Positions 37,992-44,646 of a stretch of 64,000 nt of DNA are shown here, one piece after another; positions within the stretch are counted from its first letter, which is position 1; the number at the start of each line of letters is the position of its first letter. Location: positions 186,001 through 250,000 of the forward strand of contig NZ_JABMJG010000003.1 in NCBI RefSeq assembly GCF_013376045.1, read 5' to 3'. Position numbers and translations under genes: made by a program. The notes beneath the pieces were generated by a model, which saw only the letters and a program-made list of their open reading frames with translations, was not told the DNA's origin and made no database searches. The DNA is from Variovorax sp. SG517. GTDB taxonomy: Bacteria > Pseudomonadota > Gammaproteobacteria > Burkholderiales > Burkholderiaceae_C.

Positions 37992-38387
37992 TCAGGACGC
38001 GGGCTCGCTGCCGGCAGCGGCGTCCTGCGCGCGCTTCTTCAGCCAGCCCGCGAGTTCCTTCTTTCCCTTGGCGTTGGCATTGCGCCAGGCTTCGCGGGCC
38101 GCGGCGACGAAGCGTTCCTCGGCAGCATCCGGCACTTCGCTGGGCCGGTCTTCCTCGTCGAGCCAGCCGAGCTCGACGCCGCAGTGCTTTTCGATCTGCC
38201 TCGCCAGGTTGTCGCCAATGGGACGGGAGCTCTTGATCTGGCTCCACATGCTGGGGGAAATCTCGATCTTCTTCGCGAACGCCTGGTCCAGCCCCTTGGC
38301 TGGCAAGCCTGCGGCAACGGCCTCTTCGAGAAAGCGGCGGTGCAGCGCAAGCGCATTGCGGCGACGCGCGACGGTGATATTGGGCAC
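37992..38387 (-). CDS. XRE-type helix-turn-helix regulator
   Basis: A protein of 131 residues from a GTG at 38387. The HTH lies at about residues 33-70: FAKKIEISPSMWSQIKS, then PIGDNLARQIE, as in Cro/CI-like proteins that read ISPSYxSQIKxG. It ends in a charged tail. No Shine-Dalgarno is seen before the GTG. It is divergent from a promoter with an inverted repeat at 38442-38456, so it probably represses that transcript and perhaps itself. It could be a leftover phage regulator or a stable host gene. Confidence 0.7.
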   Translation of the reverse strand: MPNITVARRRNALALHRRFLEEAVAAGLPAKGLDQAFAKKIEISPSMWSQIKSSRPIGDNLARQIEKHCGVELGWLDEEDRPSEVPDAAEERFVAAAREAWRNANAKGKKELAGWLKKRAQDAAAGSEPAS

Positions 38388-38430
38388 TGTTCAAAAACAA
38401 CAACAAGACAAAAAAAGATTGTCCCGGTTG

Positions 38431-38459
38431 TTGACGCAGTCGTAAACACTATTTACAGT
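38431..38459 (+). promoter_or_regulatory. Promoter facing the XRE gene, with candidate operator between -35 and -10
   Basis: TTGACG (38431-38436), 17-base spacer, TACAGT (38454-38459). The spacer holds GTAAA-cacta-TTTAC (38442-38456), a perfect five-base inverted repeat. This is a classical repressor arrangement for the neighbouring XRE protein. Confidence 0.55.
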
Positions 38460-38466
38460 TGCCCTC

Positions 38467-38810
38467 AATCGCGGCCCCAAGCCGTACCATTTTTCCAACC
38501 CCTAACGGCCGACAGCGGCAATTTTTGACTCAGGACCCATCGTGAACACCGCACTGAACCTCACCAGCATTCGACCCGCTTCGGGTCGCTCGCTCGTGCG
38601 CGTCTGGGCGTGCGGTGGTTTCGTCGGCATGCCGTCGGTCCGATCGAGCCAGCACCGGAGCCGCGCGTATTCCACGAAAGCCGCAGCCAGCCTGCGTTTT
38701 GGAAAACTCGAGGATCAGGTGCTACCGGGTGGAGGTTGCGCATAGGCGCACACCTTCCAAGCTCTCTCATGTGGAGGCCCGGAAACCGCAAGGTTCCGGG
38801 CCTTTTGTTT
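38467..38810 (+). ncRNA. Candidate non-coding or small-ORF transcript
   Basis: From the promoter start near 38467 to the terminator at 38776-38810 is about 345 nt. No recognised protein is encoded. A GTG frame (38542-38745, 67 codons, with AGGA upstream) exists, but its residues look random. Stems include GGAGGTTGCGC (38730-38740) with GCGCACACCTTCC (bulged). I cannot assign an RNA family. Confidence 0.35.
38776..38810 (+). terminator. Rho-independent terminator
   Basis: GGCCCGGAAACC and GGTTCCGGGCC pair with one bulged A around a GCAA tetraloop, followed by TTTTGTTTTGG. Confidence 0.85.
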
Positions 38811-38841
38811 TGGTTTTTCATTTCGGGTGTGCCTTCACCAC

Positions 38842-39041
38842 ACCGCCAGAACCCACCGCGTAGACGGTCTGGCGGGATGTGCAGGAACTGATCACTCCTG
38901 TGCAGCGACGTCGTACGGGACAGCGCCCAGCGTGCTGTCCGTCGCGTGAGGACACAACCGAAATGGAAAGCGAATCACCGTTTTTCGAGCAAGACAACAG
39001 AACCCGAGCGGGACAGGGCCATGCAGATGGCCCTCCCGCGG
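38842..39041 (+). other. Gene-free stretch with four successive hairpins, upstream of tRNA-Arg
   Basis: No gene is seen between 38811 and 39101. The stretch holds hairpins at 38843-38875 (CCGCCAGA/TCTGGCGG), 38880-38904 (TGCAGGA/TCCTGTGCA), 38915-38942 (ACGG...CCGT with inner ACAGC/GCTGT) and 39008-39039 (GCGGG-AGGGCCA/TGGCCCT-CCCGC). They could be part of a structured RNA or of tRNA precursor processing. I see no promoter. Confidence 0.35.
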
Positions 39042-39101
39042 AAACCGGCCGCAAAGATTGGGCGGCGCCGGAACTCGTAACCGGACACTTTTTGTTTACG
39101 A

Positions 39102-39178
39102 CCCGCGTTAGCTCAATGGATCAGAGCACTTGCCTACGAAGCAAGGGGTTGCACGTTCGAGTCGTGCACGTGGGGCCA
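39102..39178 (+). tRNA. tRNA-Arg (ACG)
   Basis: A 77-base cloverleaf with CCA encoded. Acceptor CCCGCGT pairs with ACGTGGG (one G-T), discriminator G. The D-stem GCTC/GAGC, anticodon loop CTACGAA and T-arm GCACG-TTCGAGT-CGTGC are all regular. The first base is C, which is unusual. Confidence 0.93.
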
Positions 39179-39225
39179 TTTCTTCGCTTTTTTGTTCGCT
39201 GTCACATCACCGAGGAGCAATCGCC

Positions 39226-39426
39226 ATGCGCAAGCGCAATACCCCGATCCGGATGATCGCCGTCCGCCCGGCACAGCCGCGCGAGCGCAGCACGGTGCTG
39301 GGCCTGGTTCGGCGCTTCGGCCTCATGGCCGGTCCCCGCACCCCGAGTTCGTGCGAGCAGGGGCGCGAGTCGCCGCTTGAAGCACTCGATCTCGACCAGC
39401 GCGTTCGCGCGGTCGGCGAGTGGTAG
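39226..39426 (+). CDS. Small basic hypothetical protein, 66 aa
   Basis: An open frame of 66 codons between tRNA-Arg and tRNA-His, with a good GAGGAG site eight bases before the ATG. The N terminus is MRKRNTPIRMIAVRPAQP, rich in Arg and Pro. No family is recognised. The ribosome site and codon use support translation, but the frame is short and the DNA is GC-rich, so chance is possible. Confidence 0.5.
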   Translation: MRKRNTPIRMIAVRPAQPRERSTVLGLVRRFGLMAGPRTPSSCEQGRESPLEALDLDQRVRAVGEW

Positions 39427-39455
39427 CTGGTCACCCGTCTGTTCTTCGTCTTCAT

Positions 39456-39530
39456 GGTGCGCGTAGCTCAATGGCAGAGCCGCGGGTTGTGGTCCCGCTG
39501 ACGACGGTTCGATTCCGTTCGTGTACCCCA
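39456..39530 (+). tRNA. tRNA-His (GTG)
   Basis: A 75-base tRNA including the extra G at -1 (39456), which pairs with C73, the hallmark of tRNA-His. Acceptor GTGCGCG/CGTGTAC, anticodon loop TTGTGGT with GTG, T-arm with TTCGATT, CCA encoded. Confidence 0.95.
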
Positions 39531-39590
39531 TGGCTTCTTGCCTTCATTCATCAACAACCCCGCAACCGTCGCCGCGAAAGGAGGCGATTC

Positions 39591-40154
39591 ATGCACCCTC
39601 ACGTCCTGCAACTCGATATTCAGGGCACGCCGCAAGCCTGGATCTCGCTGGAGCAGGCGGTGTTGCACTACGCGACCGGCTCGGTCGCCTGGGAAGACGG
39701 CGACCAGCCGCTGGCCACGCTGCGCGGCGGATTCAACGTGGCGCGTGGTGCGCAGTCGCGCATCGAGGTGGCACCGATCATCGCGCTGCGCGGCGCGTCG
39801 AAGATCAACCTCTTCGACGTGATTCCGAGCGTCACCAAGAGCAAGCTGCTGCGCCGCGACCGCTACACCTGCGCCTACTGCGCAGGCGTCTTCCACGAGC
39901 GCGAGCTGCAATGCGAGCACGTGCTGCCCGAATCGCGCGGAGGTCCGTGGACCTGGACCAATCTCGTGAGCGCATGCGCAGCCTGCAACAACCGCAAGGC
40001 CGCGCGCACGCCGGAGGAGGCAGGCATGCCGCTGGTGTATCTGCCTTACGTGCCAAGCCGCTACGAGAACTTCCTGCTCGAAGGCCGCAACATCCGTGCG
40101 GACGTGCACGAGTGGCTGGCGAAGCGCCTGCCCAAGGGCTCGCGGCTTCAGTAG
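39591..40154 (+). CDS. HNH endonuclease-family protein
   Basis: A protein of 187 residues with a strong AAAGGAGG site. The C-terminal half is an HNH domain: zinc cysteines in CAYC and CAAC, the catalytic His in CEHVLPESRGG, and the Asn/N-N positions in WTNLVSACAACNNRKAARTP. The N-terminal part (about 85 residues) has no known domain and resembles other HNH proteins of Burkholderiales that are stable chromosomal genes. A terminator follows. A nuclease role is expected but the target is unknown. Confidence 0.85.
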   Translation: MHPHVLQLDIQGTPQAWISLEQAVLHYATGSVAWEDGDQPLATLRGGFNVARGAQSRIEVAPIIALRGASKINLFDVIPSVTKSKLLRRDRYTCAYCAGVFHERELQCEHVLPESRGGPWTWTNLVSACAACNNRKAARTPEEAGMPLVYLPYVPSRYENFLLEGRNIRADVHEWLAKRLPKGSRLQ

Positions 40155-40185
40155 GGGCTGGATCGTGATCCTGTCCTGCGCCCAT

Positions 40186-40222
40186 GAAAAAAGCCCGCTG
40201 TCCTCGGGACGGCGGGCTTTTG
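40186..40222 (+). terminator. Rho-independent terminator after the HNH gene
   Basis: AAAAGCCCGC and GCGGGCTTTT pair around a 13-base loop. T-runs exist on both strands, so it could also stop the small minus-strand gene just downstream. Confidence 0.85.
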
Positions 40223-40245
40223 CTCGTATGGACGGGGCCGAGTGG

Positions 40246-40422
40246 TCAGCGCCCGATGCCGAAGAAGCGGTAGGCGACCACGCCGGCTGCTGCCAGGCCG
40301 CCCACGATGGCCAGGATCACCTTGGCCGCACGGCCCGAGCCGCGCTTCGAGCGTGGCCAGTGGTCCGGCCCGATCAGGTCGATGGGAACGGTGGGTTTGC
40401 CTATGTCGGACGCCTTTTCCAT
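40246..40422 (-). CDS. Small membrane protein, 58 aa
   Basis: An open frame of 58 codons reading MEKASDIGKPTVPIDLIGPD, then a basic patch (RSKRGSGRAAK) and a hydrophobic segment (VILAIVGGLAAAGVVAYRFF), ending IGR. The pattern fits a single-pass inner-membrane protein with a cytoplasmic N terminus. There is no Shine-Dalgarno before the ATG. Upstream is TATATT, a possible -10 that would give an almost leaderless message. A CGAA/UUCG-type hairpin (40439-40454) lies just upstream of that. Confidence 0.55.
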   Translation of the reverse strand: MEKASDIGKPTVPIDLIGPDHWPRSKRGSGRAAKVILAIVGGLAAAGVVAYRFFGIGR

Positions 40423-40517
40423 GGGAGGAAATATAGCTCACGCCCGAAGGCGTGGTCCGGGACCGGGCGCATTCTGTCGCCTCGGTGCATCGTCCCCGAG
40501 TCCGGCCGCGGCCGGAC

Positions 40518-40540
40518 AAAAAAATACCCGCATGAGCGGG
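40518..40540 (-). terminator. Minus-strand terminator without an annotated gene in front
   Basis: On the minus strand CCCGC-tcat-GCGGG is followed by TATTTTTTT. No minus-strand gene lies upstream of it before tRNA-Lys, so it may end an unrecognised transcript. Confidence 0.55.
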
Positions 40541-40680
40541 CCGAACGAGCCTTGGCGGCTTCGAATTTGCTATCCCTGGGTCTTTCTTGTTCGATGCGTG
40601 ACAGCAGGTGCAAGATGCCACGTCGGATGGAGGTAGCTTGTAACTCGAAGGCGAGCGGCATGTAGCCGATGGAGTAAACC

Positions 40681-41100
40681 GTGAAATATTTCCTTATGAA
40701 CAAAGAAATCATTCTCGAAAGCCTGAAGCGCGCATTGGAGAGCTGGGTTCGCAATGCATCGGCAGCGCAGCTGTGGCAGGTGCATCAGGAGGGCGGTCTC
40801 GGCGCGTCGATCGAGGCGGACGAAGAGGTGGTGCAGGTGCGCATCGTCCTCGGAGGCTCACGAGATGCGTTGTCGGCCATCGGCAAGACCGATGGGCGAT
40901 TGCCCGTCACCGAAGCCTTTCTCGGCAGCGCCGCCTGGGGAGCGCCGCCGGCGCAGGGCAGTCCGGAACGAGAGCAGTGGTTCCTGTCGAGCGGCCTTGC
41001 GCAGACGCATGCGCGCCAGTACCTGGTGGCCGAGGTGAGCGAGCGACATGACTTGCTCGAGCGCTGCGTCGACGAGTGGATTGCGCGGCGGGGGAGCTGA
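40681..41100 (+). CDS. Hypothetical protein, 139 aa
   Basis: Starts at GTG 40681 with GGAG seven bases upstream; an ATG at 40696 is an alternative but has no site. The first 15 codons are AT-rich compared with the rest. The protein is soluble, mixed alpha/beta and acidic, ending in ERCVDEWIARRGS. No family is recognised. It lies between the small membrane protein and a bidirectional terminator. Confidence 0.6.
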   Translation: MKYFLMNKEIILESLKRALESWVRNASAAQLWQVHQEGGLGASIEADEEVVQVRIVLGGSRDALSAIGKTDGRLPVTEAFLGSAAWGAPPAQGSPEREQWFLSSGLAQTHARQYLVAEVSERHDLLERCVDEWIARRGS

Positions 41101-41140
41101 GCCCGAATCGGGCTGGTGACCGGCGCAGCCAAAGAAAGAA

Positions 41141-41173
41141 AAAGCCTCCTCACGAAGATCATGAGGAGGCTTG
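41141..41173 (-). terminator. Minus-strand terminator downstream of tRNA-Lys
   Basis: AAGCCTCCTC and GAGGAGGCTT form a ten-pair stem; on the minus strand TTTTTC follows. It backs up the terminator at 41179. Confidence 0.75.
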
Positions 41174-41178
41174 GACGA

Positions 41179-41207
41179 AAAAATAGCGCGGAGACCGCGC
41201 TATTTTT
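41179..41207. terminator. Bidirectional terminator
   Basis: AAAAATAGCGCGG and CCGCGCTATTTTT form a 13-pair stem with a three-base loop. It serves the plus-strand gene ending at 41100 and tRNA-Lys on the minus strand. Confidence 0.88.
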
Positions 41208-41215
41208 AGTGTTGG

Positions 41216-41291
41216 TGGTGGGCCCTGAGTGACTCGAACACTCGACCTACGGATTAAGAGTCCGCTGCTCTACCAACTGAGCTAAGAGCCC
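41216..41291 (-). tRNA. tRNA-Lys (CTT)
   Basis: A 76-base cloverleaf with CCA. Acceptor GGGCTCT/AGGGCCC, anticodon loop CTCTTAA with CTT, T-arm GAGTG-TTCGAGT-CACTC. All stems pair. Confidence 0.95.
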
Positions 41292-41431
41292 TTGCTTGAA
41301 AACGTTTAGTGTTTTCTGGCAAGACCACGAGTATATCCCAGAAATCGAGCTTGTCCAAAAAATTTGTGACTTGCAGCGTTAGGATTCGTCATCAACGATG
41401 GGGCAGGGCCCCTCAACCCAGGAGAACTTCG

Positions 41432-42139
41432 ATGACTGACGCCAGCACCACGCCACATGTCCTGATCACCGGCGCCGCAGGCGCACTGGGCCGTGCGGTG
41501 GCCCAGCACTTCATCGATCAGGGCGCGCGCCTTGCGTTGGTCGACCACCACGCGGGTCGCCTGGCCGAAGTGTTCCCGGGACTCGACAACTCGCGGCACC
41601 TGCTGTTGTCCGGCGACGTGACTTCCGCGACCGAGATGGCGGCTCTTGCGGAGCAGGCGCTCAAGTCCTTCGGGCGCATCGATACGCTGGTGCATATCGC
41701 GGGTGGCTTCGAGATGGGCGAGGCGACGCACGCGCTCACGCGAGCAAGCTGGGACCGCATGATGAACCTCAACGCCTGGTCGTTCGTCGCGGTGACGCAG
41801 GCAGTGCTGCCCTCGATGATCGAGCGCCGTGCCGGCAGCGTCATTGCCGTCACCGCCAAGGTGGCGGCGCGCGGCGTGCCGGCGATGGCCGCGTACATCG
41901 CCTCGAAGAGCGCGCTGCAGCGCCTGGTGGAAGCGATGGCGGCGGAAGCGGCGCCGCATGGCGTCAACGTCAACAGCGTGGCTCCCAGCGTGCTCGATAC
42001 GCCAGCGAACCGGCAGGCGATGCCGGATGCGAATCCTGCCGAATGGGTGTCGACCTCGGTCGCCGCACAGACCATCGCATTCCTCGCGTCGCCGGGCGCT
42101 GCTGCGCTGCACGGGCAGCACCTGACGCTCGATGCCTGA
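41432..42139 (+). CDS. SDR-family oxidoreductase
   Basis: A protein of 235 residues from the ATG at 41432, with CAGGAG before it; longer upstream frames reach into tRNA-Lys. Nucleotide motif ITGAAGALGRAVA, HIAGG for NNAGG, Ser in VTAKVAA replaced by Thr, YIASK with Tyr and Lys intact. The changed catalytic Ser position should be checked by alignment. It stands alone between tRNA-Lys and a terminator. Confidence 0.82.
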   Translation: MTDASTTPHVLITGAAGALGRAVAQHFIDQGARLALVDHHAGRLAEVFPGLDNSRHLLLSGDVTSATEMAALAEQALKSFGRIDTLVHIAGGFEMGEATHALTRASWDRMMNLNAWSFVAVTQAVLPSMIERRAGSVIAVTAKVAARGVPAMAAYIASKSALQRLVEAMAAEAAPHGVNVNSVAPSVLDTPANRQAMPDANPAEWVSTSVAAQTIAFLASPGAAALHGQHLTLDA

Positions 42140-42153
42140 GCGAAAAGAGAAAT

Positions 42154-42179
42154 GGCCTTGGCGGATGCCAAGGCCTTTT
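42154..42179 (+). terminator. Rho-independent terminator after the SDR gene
   Basis: GGCCTTGG and CCAAGGCC around CGGATG, followed by TTTT. Confidence 0.85.
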
Positions 42180-42204
42180 CGTGTCGGTTGGTGGAGTGGC
42201 TCGA

Positions 42205-42363
42205 ACGTGGACTGTACAGGCGACTCGGATGAAGGCTCAGAAAGAGCATCGCGTGCCGCTTTCGACGCATGCCATCGCGCTCATCAAGGTGCAGCCTCAG
42301 ATTAAGGGCAATGAGCTGGTCTTCCCAGCTCCTCGAGGCGGCGTGTTGGGGACGGCCTTGTGA
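42205..42363 (+). pseudogene. Tyrosine-recombinase integrase fragment (C-terminal catalytic part)
   Basis: About 52 codons encode TWTVQATRMKAQKEHRVPLS and then ELVFPAPRGG. This matches the stretch between beta-strands and the second catalytic Arg in P4-type phage and island integrases. There is no start, no N-terminal domain and no C-terminal His/Tyr region, so it is a remnant. It lies 19 bases before the tRNA-Leu half, the usual place for such an integrase. Confidence 0.75.
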
Positions 42364-42368
42364 AACGT

Positions 42369-42382
42369 GTTCCACGCGAAAC
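42369..42382. repeat. 14-base direct repeat, copy 1 (parS-like)
   Basis: GTTCCACGCGAAAC. The same 14 bases occur at 43238-43251. With flanking T and G it matches the parS consensus at 14 of 16 positions. Confidence 0.6.
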
Positions 42383-42441
42383 GCAGGGGACTCAAAATCC
42401 TCCGCACGCGAGGCGTGCCGGTTCGATTCCGGCCTCGGGCA
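42383..42441 (+). other. 3' half of a tRNA-Leu (CAA): attachment-site remnant
   Basis: The stretch holds the anticodon arm GGGGA-CTCAAAA-TCCTC, the variable arm, the T-arm with GGTTCGATTCC and the 3' acceptor strand CTCGGGCA. CCA and the 5' half are missing. Integrating elements often use the 3' part of a tRNA gene as attB. Together with the integrase fragment this is a probable attL/attR scar. Confidence 0.75.
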
Positions 42442-42495
42442 ATACCGGCGTGACAGGCCGGTATTCGCCCGGGGCCAACCCCCCGTCCTTGGCAC

Positions 42496-42804
42496 TCAGG
42501 TTTGCAGCTTCTTGGCCCACTTGCCGAGGTGTGCTAGACAGATCCCCGAAAGGGCGAGTATGGCCAACGCGACCCAGCCGGCGACGGTCTCGGGGACCAT
42601 CATTCGCAGCCACCAAGGCAGCGCTGCCAAGAAGTCCGGCGGGACGATGCCGGTGCGAGCGGACATCCGTTCGACCTTTCCGCCGATGCGATCAAGACGC
42701 AAGCCCAGCACTGCGAGAAGCCCGGCCAGGGAGAACAACGCTCGGCCCACCGCATTGAATGCGGCGGGGTAAGAAACGAGCAGACCGAAGAACCACTCAG
42801 GCAT
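42496..42804 (-). CDS. Small membrane protein, holin-like phage remnant
   Basis: A protein of 102 residues from the ATG at 42804, with AAGGG just upstream. It has two hydrophobic segments, about residues 5-35 (FGLLVSYPAAFNAVGRALFS and on) and 72-92 (VAGWVALAILALSGICLAHL), separated by a charged stretch, and a basic C terminus (KWAKKLQT). The layout fits phage holins. I do not recognise a specific family. It lies in the prophage remnant. Confidence 0.55.
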   Translation of the reverse strand: MPEWFFGLLVSYPAAFNAVGRALFSLAGLLAVLGLRLDRIGGKVERMSARTGIVPPDFLAALPWWLRMMVPETVAGWVALAILALSGICLAHLGKWAKKLQT

Positions 42805-42893
42805 TGCATCCCTTCGTCGGGAGTGCGAAGCATCGCACGCCTGCAACGCGACCCGCAACTCAGTTCGCTCAAGCCGATCAACTTCGAACGGTT

Positions 42894-43124
42894 TCAGACC
42901 TGAACGGCTGCAACAAGGAGGCGCCAGCGAACGGCGCTGCCGTTGTTGTGCTGATGGTGGTTCTGCGGTGGCAAGGCGTGATCCTTCGCAATCCCAATCT
43001 CATCACCGCAACCTGTGCAGCGGTAAATCCCTGCGTCAGGCGCCGCGGTTCCGGGTGTTCTGTCGGTATCAAAGTTTCCGTGCTGAGACTGAGTCAGATG
43101 GGTGCCGTACTTGTACAAAGCCAT
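42894..43124 (-). CDS. Small zinc-ribbon-like phage/host protein (protein-L-like)
   Basis: A protein of 76 residues with a strong GGAGGAG site before the ATG at 43124. It has one CxxC pair (YRCTGCGDEIG) and a His-rich stretch (PPQNHHQHN) that may together bind zinc. It resembles small proteins called protein L in Pseudomonas and other proteobacteria, as I recall them. Function is unknown. It lies in the prophage remnant but looks intact. Confidence 0.65.
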   Translation of the reverse strand: MALYKYGTHLTQSQHGNFDTDRTPGTAAPDAGIYRCTGCGDEIGIAKDHALPPQNHHQHNNGSAVRWRLLVAAVQV

Positions 43125-43237
43125 GATGTCTCCTCCGCGCCAAATTGCGCGGGAAGATCGTGCGCGCGGCAGGCGGACCCGTTGAAGAGGGTCGACCCTC
43201 TCGCCCGTTTCGGGGATGGACAAGGCCGCCGGAACTC

Positions 43238-43251
43238 GTTCCACGCGAAAC
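43238..43251. repeat. 14-base direct repeat, copy 2 (parS-like)
   Basis: GTTCCACGCGAAAC, identical to 42369-42382, 869 bases away. Confidence 0.6.
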
Positions 43252-43327
43252 CTGTAGCCTCGGAGCATGAATTTTTTGCCCATCTATGTCACCGACGAAG
43301 AGCTTGCATTCATCTGCTCGCCACTCG

Positions 43328-43477
43328 TACAGCGTGGTGGGAGAGCGGGGAGCAGAGCTGTTCATCCCCAGCGTGCCCGGCACGATCGTTCCGAATCACG
43401 CGATGGCCGCGGCCGGAGGCGGCACCACCATCTACAACCGAACGGTGGGCGATGTGGCCACGAAGCATGGTGATTGA
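43328..43477 (+). pseudogene. Phage tail tape-measure protein fragment (C-terminal end)
   Basis: The 50 codons read YSVVGERGAELFIPSVPGTI and then VPNHAMAAAGGG. This VGERG-E-F-P-GTI-PN pattern is the typical C terminus of tape-measure proteins. The rest of the gene is missing. The upstream ATG frame at 43267 belongs to another small frame, so the two were probably joined by deletion. Short further frames at 43482 and 43550 may be the remains of the next tail genes. Confidence 0.65.
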
Positions 43478-43623
43478 GGCCATGAAAGTCGTGCAAAACC
43501 AGCAGGCCGCGCGGTATGCGCGCAGTCGTGATTTCGGAGGTGTGGTTGCATGACGCTGATCGCAAACCTTGCAACAGCCGATGTACGCGTCAAGGCGTTC
43601 GAGTCGATAGATGCTCTCGTGTG

Positions 43624-44418
43624 TCAGCCGCCGGTTTGGAGTATGCCGATAGCCTGCAGAGCGAAAGAGATATCGGTCCCCTGCAACAACTTCTGCCGCT
43701 CTTTGTGGGCGACGGCTACACCCACAACCGGGAAGCCGAATCTGAAGTCGTTTTCATCCTCGCTATGGAATTGCCATATTGGCCCCCCACTCATGCCTTG
43801 GGGCTTCGGGAACACAACCGCTTCCTTCTGAGCGTTGATTCCCGATTTCCGGTCAAAGTTGAGTAGCAGATGGTCTTGGGTGGGCAAATTCAACTCGGAA
43901 TACACACTTTCGTCCGCTGAGTGACCGAAGTAGGCATATGCTTTTGCGCGGATCTCCCCGTGCGCACGACGAAATTCGTTCTTTGATGAGGGAAAACCAA
44001 GAACGGCAAAGTCGCGCCCTATACGTGGTAACAACCTAGGACGAAGCTCATGGATTTCGAATGCGAGTCGCTCGATCTCCCGGTATGGCGGCCGCGGCGT
44101 GCCGGGGGCGAGGCGCACGACTGCTACATCAATATTGTCTTGGTCACGGGGCACATTTTTGCCGCTATGACATAGCTGGCCGAGCACTTCCGTCCTGATG
44201 TTTGATCCGCTATAAAAATAAAGTCGCCCTTCCGACCTCAGGTCGAGGACATGGGCGGCTGAAACCAAGTAGTCGGCTGGCCCCAACTGCACCAAGAACG
44301 CTGTGCCAACTTGCTCGGGCAAGCCGTTCCAGTTGTCAATGTAGAGAGGAATGACGTAATGCGTCATCACGTCGGCTGCGCGGGAGAACATCTGGGGTTC
44401 GAATCGCTGCTCAGCCAT
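43624..44418 (-). CDS. Trypsin-like serine protease, lower GC than its surroundings
   Basis: A protein of 264 residues with the chymotrypsin-fold triad: His in VSAAHVLD, Asp in DNIDVAVVRL and Ser in GMSGGPIW. There is no signal peptide, so it should act in the cytoplasm. GC and codon choice are clearly lower than in neighbouring genes, which suggests transfer. It abuts the prophage remnant and tRNA-Ala. Cytoplasmic trypsin-like proteases in such spots are sometimes parts of phage-defence systems, but no partner gene is visible here. No ribosome site is seen. Confidence 0.75.
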   Translation of the reverse strand: MAEQRFEPQMFSRAADVMTHYVIPLYIDNWNGLPEQVGTAFLVQLGPADYLVSAAHVLDLRSEGRLYFYSGSNIRTEVLGQLCHSGKNVPRDQDNIDVAVVRLAPGTPRPPYREIERLAFEIHELRPRLLPRIGRDFAVLGFPSSKNEFRRAHGEIRAKAYAYFGHSADESVYSELNLPTQDHLLLNFDRKSGINAQKEAVVFPKPQGMSGGPIWQFHSEDENDFRFGFPVVGVAVAHKERQKLLQGTDISFALQAIGILQTGG

Positions 44419-44446
44419 GGCGGGTTCAGTGGTGGGTAGAAAGCAA

Positions 44447-44467
44447 AACGGGCCTTCCAGGCCCGTT
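44447..44467 (-). terminator. Terminator of tRNA-Ala
   Basis: AACGGGCCT and AGGCCCGTT pair around three bases; on the minus strand TTTTGCTTTC follows. Confidence 0.75.
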
Positions 44468-44480
44468 GTTGCTAGCGAAA

Positions 44481-44556
<76 letters not shown>

Positions 44557-44646
44557 AACGCAAGGCGAATTTTAACCAAAACTCCCGTTTTGGCGCATGC
44601 CGCCGTGCCAAGATGCGCGCCTCGCGAAACACGGAGCAAAGACTGC

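Noticed and set aside
38542..38745. 67-codon GTG frame in the candidate RNA region
   Set aside because: It has a weak AGGA site, but the composition looks random and there is no family mark. I keep the region as a possible RNA.
38963..39256. Open frame starting MESESPFFEQDN and running through tRNA-Arg
   Set aside because: It overlaps a clear tRNA gene in the same direction, so it is not likely to be a gene in full.
40401..40754. 117-codon minus-strand frame overlapping the orphan terminator
   Set aside because: It reads through a terminator and the start of the small membrane protein, and has no ribosome site. An untranslated antisense RNA fits better.
42441..42465. Inverted repeat AATACCGGC/GCCGGTATT as terminator
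   Set aside because: No T-run follows on either strand. It may be part of the att region but cannot be called a terminator.
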